Below are positions 40,602 through 46,057 of a stretch of 46,057 nt of DNA, piece after piece (position 1 is the first letter of the stretch; each line of letters starts with the position of its first letter). The translations under genes were made by a program, and so were the position numbers. Location of the stretch: the NCBI GenBank assembly GCA_017478205.1, contig JAFVDZ010000055.1, positions 1 through 46,057 of the forward strand, given 5' to 3'. The notes beneath the pieces were generated by a model, which worked only from the letters and a program-made list of their open reading frames with translations, ran no database searches and was not told the origin of the DNA. The stretch is from Spirochaetales bacterium (GTDB lineage Bacteria; Spirochaetota; Spirochaetia; Sphaerochaetales; Sphaerochaetaceae).

Positions 40602-42004
40602 CTCATCCTACCCACCATTTCAACTAGGTCTTCGCTTGTAAAGAAGCCCTTTTCTTCATTCAGTCTATGACCTGCTACCTGATGATAGAGGCAAGCAGTA
40701 GCAACACTTTCGCCCTGGCAGAGCAAGCTTGCAACAATTCCAGAAAGCACATCTCCACTACCAGCAACGCCAAGTGCAGGGTTAGAGCCATCAATGCTGA
40801 TTATACTCTTTCCTTTTGAAACAGTTACTACACTACTCTTTGCAACAATACTTGCATCGAGTTCTTGAGAAAGCTTCAACAGAAGATCGTAATATTCATC
40901 AGGAGTATCGAAAGATGATCTGCCACTCAAAGTCTTCAACTCTCCAAGATGTGGAGTGAACACTAGATTACTGCTTACTGTCATCTTGTCTTTTAATTTT
41001 GTGAATGTGCTTATTCCATCAGCATCTATAACAATTGGACAGGTTGCACTCTTCAAAATCTTTTCAAGTAACTTCTCTTTCCCCTTTCCAATTCCAGGTC
41101 CAAAGAGGATCGCATCAAACTTTTCATCCCCCTTGTAACTGTCAAAATCTCTAACCATTGGAGAAAGGTTCTCCTTGGCGACGATCGAAAGGATCGTCTT
41201 GTCAGTATATATCGTTACAAGACCACTACCTGATAGGAATGCAGCTCTAGCTGAAAGCCTGACAGCACCTGTGAAAGCTTCTGAACCACCAAAGATTGCA
41301 ACATGGCCTCTCTTGTTCTTGTAACTATCTGCATCCATCTTGGGAAGAACAAGATCACTCTCATCAAGAAGAGAGAAATTACCCAAGACTCTTTTCATTG
41401 CATCAGGCGCAAATGAAGGGTTTATCACCTTGATCTTTCCGCACAAGGCTCTGCTTGATGGAGTGAAAAAGCATCTTTTTGAAAACCCAAATGTTATAGT
41501 TCTTTCAGCTTTGACAATGCAGTTGTAGTTCGATCTATCACCAAGTCCAGATGGACAGTCAATACTGATGACCTTTGAGCCAAGACTGTTTATCTTCTCG
41601 ATTATCTTCTTTCCCTCATCTCTGACATCACCTTTAAGGCCAATGCCATAAAGACCATCGATTATAAGGTCTCCTTCGATCAGGGAAGTAAAGGGAACTC
41701 CAAAGAAGGTTGCGATAGCTCTCTGCTTAGCTCTATCTGGACTTTCCTTTCCCTTCAGAGCACAGATTCGAACATTCTCATATCCTCTAGAATAGGCAAT
41801 TCTTGCAGCAGCAATTGCATCAGCTCCATTGTTTCCAAGGCCTGAAACGAAGATGCAGGTCTTAGCTTTTTTGAGGTCATCTTCGATCTCATAGAAAAAG
41901 CTGAGAGCAGCATTTTCCATTAGTGATAATCCTGGAAGTCCAAATTCATCCTGTGTGATCATATCGAGGTTCTTGGCCTCATCAGCTGAAATAATATACT
42001 GCAT
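40598..42004 (-). CDS. nnr: Bifunctional NAD(P)H-hydrate epimerase / dehydratase
   Basis: A 468-residue fusion that repairs damaged NAD(P)HX. The N-terminal epimerase (about 1-205) begins MQYIISADEAKNLDMITQ and has FVSGLGNNGADAIAAARI (about 52-69) and SIDCPSGL (about 148). The C-terminal ADP/ATP-dependent dehydratase (about 220-468) has HVAIFGGSEAFTGAVRLSARAA (about 234-255), a VFTPHLGELKTL motif (about 351-362) and the catalytic NPALGVAGSGDVLSGIVASLL (about 413-433). Length and order are standard for the fused form. Divergent from the thiamine-transport operon. Confidence 0.93.
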   Translation of the reverse strand: MQYIISADEAKNLDMITQDEFGLPGLSLMENAALSFFYEIEDDLKKAKTCIFVSGLGNNGADAIAAARIAYSRGYENVRICALKGKESPDRAKQRAIATFFGVPFTSLIEGDLIIDGLYGIGLKGDVRDEGKKIIEKINSLGSKVISIDCPSGLGDRSNYNCIVKAERTITFGFSKRCFFTPSSRALCGKIKVINPSFAPDAMKRVLGNFSLLDESDLVLPKMDADSYKNKRGHVAIFGGSEAFTGAVRLSARAAFLSGSGLVTIYTDKTILSIVAKENLSPMVRDFDSYKGDEKFDAILFGPGIGKGKEKLLEKILKSATCPIVIDADGISTFTKLKDKMTVSSNLVFTPHLGELKTLSGRSSFDTPDEYYDLLLKLSQELDASIVAKSSVVTVSKGKSIISIDGSNPALGVAGSGDVLSGIVASLLCQGESVATACLYHQVAGHRLNEEKGFFTSEDLVEMVGRMR

Positions 42005-42069
42005 GTAAAAAATCTACCTTTTTTTTATTCTCAAGTCCACCATTGACTTCTTCTGTAAGATAAGAATAT

Positions 42070-42189
42070 GCTTCTCTTAAGCCCGGGGTGGCCTATTATG
42101 GCCTGAGATCAAACCCGTTACCTGATCTGGATAATACCAGCGTAGGGAGCGCAACTGTTCTATCCTCCGGACAAGTATATAAGGAGGAT
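42070..42189 (+). promoter_or_regulatory. TPP (thi-box) riboswitch with ribosome-binding-site sequestering helix
   Basis: The aptamer (about 42070-42150) has the diagnostic GGGGTG and CTGAGATCAAACCC elements followed by ACCTGATCTGGATAATACC and AGCGTAGGGAGC; the P1 helix is GCTTCT with GGGAGC. The expression platform has ATCCTCC (42162-42168) perfectly complementary to GGAGGAT (42183-42189), the thiB ribosome-binding site, so TPP binding probably hides the site. TTGACT at 42043-42048 may be the -35 box. Confidence 0.95.
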
Positions 42190-42193
42190 TTCA

Positions 42194-43219
42194 ATGAAGA
42201 AATCAATTTTTATTATTCTTGTTCTTTTCATCGCCCTTTCTCTTTGCTTTGCTAAAGGTCAAAAAGAAGAGAAGACAGAAGAGAAGGTTCTCACACTCTA
42301 TTGCTACGACACATTCTCATCAGAATGGGGATCTGGCCCTACTCTAATTCCTCTCTTTGAAGAAAAGACAGGCATCAAGGTAAACGTAGTATCCACTGGA
42401 GATGCAGTCCAGATGCTCAATCAGGCAATCAAGGAAGGAGATAGTTGCCCAGCAGATGTAGTCATGGGAATCAGTGATGATAGCGCAAATGCTGCATACA
42501 GCGCAGACATTTTCATGCCATACAGATCAAAGGAGCTTGAAAACATCTCATCTGATATCATCTGTGATGATGACTATAGATTGCTTCCTTTCGACTATGG
42601 TGCCTTTGCATTTGTATTTGACACAGAATCTAGCATTCCTGAACCAAAGTCTCTTGAGGATATGAAGAACCCAATCTACAAGGATAAAGTAATTCTCATC
42701 GACCCAAGAACATCCTCAGTTGGTCTGGGGCTTCTCTTGTGGACAATTGAAGTATATGGTGAAGATGGCTATCTCGATTGGTGGCAGGCTGTAGGCAAGA
42801 ATTCACTCACAATTGCTGATGGCTGGTCAACTGCATATGGCCTTTTCACAGAAGGCGAAGCTCCAATCGTGCTTTCATACACAACCAGCCCTGTTTACCA
42901 TGCAATGTGGGAAAAGAGCACAAGATATAAGGCCCTTATCTTCCCAGAAGGACATGCAAAGACTATCGAAAGCATTGGTATCATGAAAAACAGCAAGCAC
43001 AAGGAGGAAGCAAAGGCCTTTGTAGACTTCATCCTCTCTGAGGGTCAGGTCGAAACAGCTGTTGCAAACTCCATGTACCCTGCAAACAATAAAGTTACTC
43101 TTCCTGAGGAGTATAAGTATGCTCCAGTTCCTGAAAAACTTTTGTTTATCGATGAAGAAATCATCGCTCAGAAGCTTGATAAGTGGACAGAAGAATGGAC
43201 AAAGGTTATGGTTAAGTAA
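42194..43219 (+). CDS. thiB: Thiamine ABC transporter, substrate-binding protein
   Basis: A 341-residue periplasmic protein with a signal peptide (about 1-20, ending CFA before KGQKEE) and a type II binding-protein fold: TLYCYDTFSSEWG (about 34-46), PLFEEKTGIKVNVV (about 54-67), DVVMGISDD, DWWQAVGKNSLTIADGWSTAYGLF (about 196-219) and APIVLSYTTSP. It should capture thiamine or its phosphates; the riboswitch supports this. AAGGAGG lies 6 nt before the ATG. The stop and the next start share TAATG. Confidence 0.92.
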   Translation: MKKSIFIILVLFIALSLCFAKGQKEEKTEEKVLTLYCYDTFSSEWGSGPTLIPLFEEKTGIKVNVVSTGDAVQMLNQAIKEGDSCPADVVMGISDDSANAAYSADIFMPYRSKELENISSDIICDDDYRLLPFDYGAFAFVFDTESSIPEPKSLEDMKNPIYKDKVILIDPRTSSVGLGLLLWTIEVYGEDGYLDWWQAVGKNSLTIADGWSTAYGLFTEGEAPIVLSYTTSPVYHAMWEKSTRYKALIFPEGHAKTIESIGIMKNSKHKEEAKAFVDFILSEGQVETAVANSMYPANNKVTLPEEYKYAPVPEKLLFIDEEIIAQKLDKWTEEWTKVMVK

Positions 43220-44883
43220 TGAAAGAAAAGAGGTTTGATTACTACACAGCAATTAGCATTCTTCCTTTGCTGATTCTAATTCTAGTATTCTTCCTCCCTT
43301 TGTATCAGAATCTCAGGATGGCCTTCATCGAAGAAGGCTCCTTTACTATAGAAAGGGTCGAGGAGTGTTTCCAATCTGCTTACAACAGACAGATACTACT
43401 CTTTACACTGAAACAGGCAGCACTCTCGTCCCTTTTCTCTATTCTTTTCGCACTCCCAGGTGCATACCTATTTTCAAACTATCGCTTCACTTTGAGAAAA
43501 CTTATATTGAGTATCTCAAACCTCTGTTTCTTTTTGCCTTCGATTCTTGTCGTCCTCGGCTTTGTAATCTTTTATGGCAACAGTGGTGTATTGAACACTC
43601 TCTTGATGAAGATGATGAAAACAAGTGAGCCACCACTCAAGATACTCTATTCATTCAAAGCGATAATTCTTGCTCACGTATTTCTGAATTTCCCTATAGC
43701 TCTCTCTCTGATAACTGACACATGGAGCCATCTTTCCCAAAACCAGGAGAATGCATCTCTCTCTATGGGAGCATCGGGGCTTGGAACCTTCATTAGAGTA
43801 ACACTTCCAAGAATACTTCCAGTCATTCTATCTGCAGCACTTCTGATCTTCCTCTTCTGTTTTACAAGTTTCTCTATCATCCTTGTTCTTGGAGGAGGAC
43901 CACAATTTACAACGATCGAAGTCGAGATATACAGACTGAACAATATAGTTCTCGACCAGGAAAAGGCAGCAGCCTTGAGTGTCTACTCCTTCACGATGAA
44001 CCTCATCTGCCTTACTATCTACCTACTATTCTCTTCACTCTTCAAGAATAAAGAAAAGAATAGGATCTCAAGGCTAAGAAGACCAACTTCACGCCTTACA
44101 TATCTTGCAATTTCACTCTATATCCTGTTGATGCTGATATTCTTCTTCTCCCCTCTCGTTTCCATTGTATGGAGGAGCTTCTACTCAACAAGCCAGCGCT
44201 ATGGAACAGGATATACAACTCGTGCATATAGAGAGCTCTTTGGGCTTGAAAGCTCTATCGCTCTCGCAAATACGCTAGATGCAATAATGAATTCAATTCA
44301 GATAGCAATTCTTTCTGCCTGCGTTTCTACTATCATTTCACTCTGCCTTGCTCTCTGGATTTCCAAAAGGAGAAAAGGTGGCATCTTTGAACTTCTATCG
44401 ATGCTTCCAATGGCAATTAGCAGTGTAACACTTGGCCTTGGATACTCCATATTGAGAGCAAACATAAGTGAAGACTCAATCCTTTCAGGTCCAGTGCTCG
44501 TAATTCTTGCTCACACTGTGATCATTTTGCCATTCTGCCTAAGAACACTGCTTCCAGTTCTCAGAAGCCAGAATGAGAACAAGCTCAATGCTGCATACAC
44601 AATGGGATATGGTGTCATGAAGGCATCTTTCGATATCGAGATTCCAACAATCAAGAGCAGTATTATAAGAGCCTTCATATTTGCTTTCGCTCTCTCCATG
44701 GGAGAAGTGAATGCAACCCTCACACTTGCACGAGGCAAGGTTTCTACTTTACCATTGCAAATATACAGACTCATAAACTCCTATAACTATCAGAGTGCAT
44801 GTGCAGTCGGAACAATTTTGATAACGATAACCTTTATCGTGTTTCTACTTTGTGAGTATCTGTTCAGGGAGGGCGAAAGATGA
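43219..44883 (+). CDS. thiP: Thiamine ABC transporter, permease
   Basis: A 554-residue inner-membrane permease made of two fused units, as in ThiP and FbpB-type proteins. About 12 TM segments are visible. Each half carries the EAA loop that contacts the ATPase: ENASLSMGASGLGTFIRVTLPRI (about 177-199) and NKLNAAYTMGYGVMKASFDIEIPTI (about 454-478). It starts at the ATG overlapping the thiB stop by one base and ends overlapping the ATPase gene by 4 nt. Confidence 0.9.
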   Translation: MKEKRFDYYTAISILPLLILILVFFLPLYQNLRMAFIEEGSFTIERVEECFQSAYNRQILLFTLKQAALSSLFSILFALPGAYLFSNYRFTLRKLILSISNLCFFLPSILVVLGFVIFYGNSGVLNTLLMKMMKTSEPPLKILYSFKAIILAHVFLNFPIALSLITDTWSHLSQNQENASLSMGASGLGTFIRVTLPRILPVILSAALLIFLFCFTSFSIILVLGGGPQFTTIEVEIYRLNNIVLDQEKAAALSVYSFTMNLICLTIYLLFSSLFKNKEKNRISRLRRPTSRLTYLAISLYILLMLIFFFSPLVSIVWRSFYSTSQRYGTGYTTRAYRELFGLESSIALANTLDAIMNSIQIAILSACVSTIISLCLALWISKRRKGGIFELLSMLPMAISSVTLGLGYSILRANISEDSILSGPVLVILAHTVIILPFCLRTLLPVLRSQNENKLNAAYTMGYGVMKASFDIEIPTIKSSIIRAFIFAFALSMGEVNATLTLARGKVSTLPLQIYRLINSYNYQSACAVGTILITITFIVFLLCEYLFREGER

Positions 44884-45887
44884 GCGAAGTAAGGCTTGAA
44901 AATGTAATTGTTGAATATCCAGACTTCAAGCTCGATGTCTCATTTTGCGCAAAAGAAGGTGAATTTGTCTCCGTAATTGGACCTTCTGGAAGTGGAAAAT
45001 CTACAATCCTTTCTCTAATTGCAGGCCTAATTCCAGTACAGAAAGGAAACATAATCCTTGGCGAAAGAGATATCACGAAAGAAAAGATTCAAAAAAGGCA
45101 CGTAGGCATTGTATTCCAGGACTATGCCCTTTTTGAGAATATGAACGTTGCAAGAAACATTTTATATGCTCTCAAATTCCACAAGATGAGCAGGAAGGAA
45201 AGAAAGGAAACTCTCAGCTTGCTTCTTTCCCTTGTCGACCTTGAAGGCTTTGAAAAAAGAAAGATAGCTACCCTCTCTGGTGGACAGTGTCAGAGAGTTG
45301 CTCTTGCACGCGCTCTTGCAACCTCTCCGGAAGTACTGCTACTTGATGAACCACTTTCTGCACTCGATGCGAGCCTCAGACGACACCTTAAAAACGAGAT
45401 CAGAAGAATCCATGACCACGCAGGAGGAATGACAACTATCTATGTCACTCACGATATCGAAGAAGCCATGAGTATCTCAGACAGGATTGTCATCATAAAG
45501 GATGGCAAGGTTGAGATGAACGCAAAGCCAGAAGAGATCTACCACAACCCCGCCACACTCTTCACAGCAACCTTCTCAGGTGATGGCACAGCACTTCCAG
45601 CAAGTCTATTTTCTGACAACAGCAATTTCGACACTATATTCTTTCGCCCTGAAGCAGTGCGCTTAAATGAGGGACAGTTCCATGGTGACTTTGAAATGCA
45701 CCTCTGCCTCGATTACTGCTCGGTGCTCTCAGCAGAATATCTTGGTTCGAAATATCTTGTGAGACTCGATTTCAGGGGCCATGAGATCAAGGCAGAAACC
45801 TTTGAAAGACCATCATCAAAATATGTCAGCGTATATATCAGAAAACCTATGATAATATTCTTCAAAGATGGCAAAAGAGTCGATTGA
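44880..45887 (+). CDS. thiQ: Thiamine ABC transporter, ATP-binding protein with C-terminal domain
   Basis: A 335-residue ABC ATPase: Walker A GPSGSGKST (about 35-43), Q-loop VFQDYALF (about 78-85), signature LSGGQCQRVALARAL (about 136-150), Walker B VLLLDEPLSALD (about 155-166) and the switch His in YVTHDIEEA. E. coli ThiQ is about 230 residues; here a further 100-residue TOBE-like domain follows (FFRPEAVRLNEG and beyond), as in PotA/FbpC-type ATPases. It powers uptake with ThiB and ThiP. No terminator is visible after it. Confidence 0.88.
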   Translation: MSEVRLENVIVEYPDFKLDVSFCAKEGEFVSVIGPSGSGKSTILSLIAGLIPVQKGNIILGERDITKEKIQKRHVGIVFQDYALFENMNVARNILYALKFHKMSRKERKETLSLLLSLVDLEGFEKRKIATLSGGQCQRVALARALATSPEVLLLDEPLSALDASLRRHLKNEIRRIHDHAGGMTTIYVTHDIEEAMSISDRIVIIKDGKVEMNAKPEEIYHNPATLFTATFSGDGTALPASLFSDNSNFDTIFFRPEAVRLNEGQFHGDFEMHLCLDYCSVLSAEYLGSKYLVRLDFRGHEIKAETFERPSSKYVSVYIRKPMIIFFKDGKRVD

Positions 45888-45937
45888 ATCCATTGATATA
45901 AAAGCATTATATTACTTTACTCATTGTTGACACTTGA

Positions 45938-46057
45938 CTAGGCAGCCCTTTTGATGCTGATTGAGAAGGAGGCGAGGAAAGCCTTAACGATCTCGAAGAT
46001 GGCAGACTTTAGTTCGTTCTCATCGATATCGAATCTTCTTGACATCTCGGCAACGAA
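45938..46057 (-). CDS. C-terminal end of an unidentified gene (cut by the window edge)
   Basis: The minus strand is open from the window edge to a TAG at 45940-45938, giving 39 residues: FVAEMSRRFDIDENELKSAI... ending LASFSISIKRAA. It has a helical pattern and uses codons like its neighbours. The N-terminus lies outside the window, so no function can be given. Confidence 0.45.
   Translation of the reverse strand, partial: FVAEMSRRFDIDENELKSAIFEIVKAFLASFSISIKRAA

Overview
The window looks like chromosomal DNA of a spirochaete, probably a host-associated member near Treponema or Sphaerochaeta. This is inferred from gene content and protein style, not from a marker-gene tree. Pointers are a hairpin-less RND adaptor beside a TolC-like protein (the layout known from Borrelia BesCAB), several small outer-membrane-like barrels with Phe- or Tyr-rich ends, a moderately AT-rich base composition, and dense ATGA/TAATG start-stop overlaps. 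The sequence is mostly core genome. One short insertion-like patch lies at about 6.5-8.1 kb.

Layout. 0-4.1 kb (minus strand): a cytidylate-kinase-like protein, YicC and a MurC-type ligase form one overlapping operon; next to it are a degenerate methyltransferase, a two-TM protein and a 54-residue zinc-ribbon protein. 4.2-6.5 kb: an exported FKBP isomerase with what look like two N-terminal FKBP_N units, then a YhcH-like protein and a second cytidylate-kinase-like protein on the minus strand. 6.5-8.1 kb: RelB-like antitoxin and PIN toxin with palindromic operators, beside a decayed ISL3-type transposase. 8.3-14.1 kb: TPR protein, FAD-dependent dehydrogenase (COG2509 type), ABC-F ATPase and a membrane protein, with convergent genes packed end to end. 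14.2-21.1 kb: an efflux locus of regulator, TolC, adaptor, RND pump and a small PG0541-like protein. The regulator appears to carry two TetR helix-turn-helix units in one chain, and two matching 22-bp palindromes flank its promoter. 21.2-26.1 kb: phosphotransacetylase, ribosomal protein S21, barrel-like envelope proteins, a lipoprotein and gene relics. 26.6-30.6 kb: tRNA-Leu(UAA), an anchored coiled-coil protein, a small alarmone synthetase, TatD, an exported unknown and class II aldolase. 30.7-32.4 kb: infC-rpmI-rplT plus a coiled-coil protein. 32.5-40.2 kb: an ATP-grasp ligase, a probable 6S RNA, a TPR-tsaE-tsaB-trxB operon and glgA-glgC. 40.2-45.9 kb: an NAD(P)HX repair enzyme and a TPP-riboswitch-controlled thiamine ABC transporter. 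The window ends inside a minus-strand gene.

Points most worth following: the double-HTH TetR with its two operators; the 6S-like RNA; and a repeated arrangement in which a good -10 box lies 6-10 nt before the start codon with no Shine-Dalgarno, suggesting leaderless mRNAs for at least six genes (starts at 11072, 11136, 14093, 29468, 34026, 37419). I found no CRISPR array, phage module or clearly novel multi-gene defence system.
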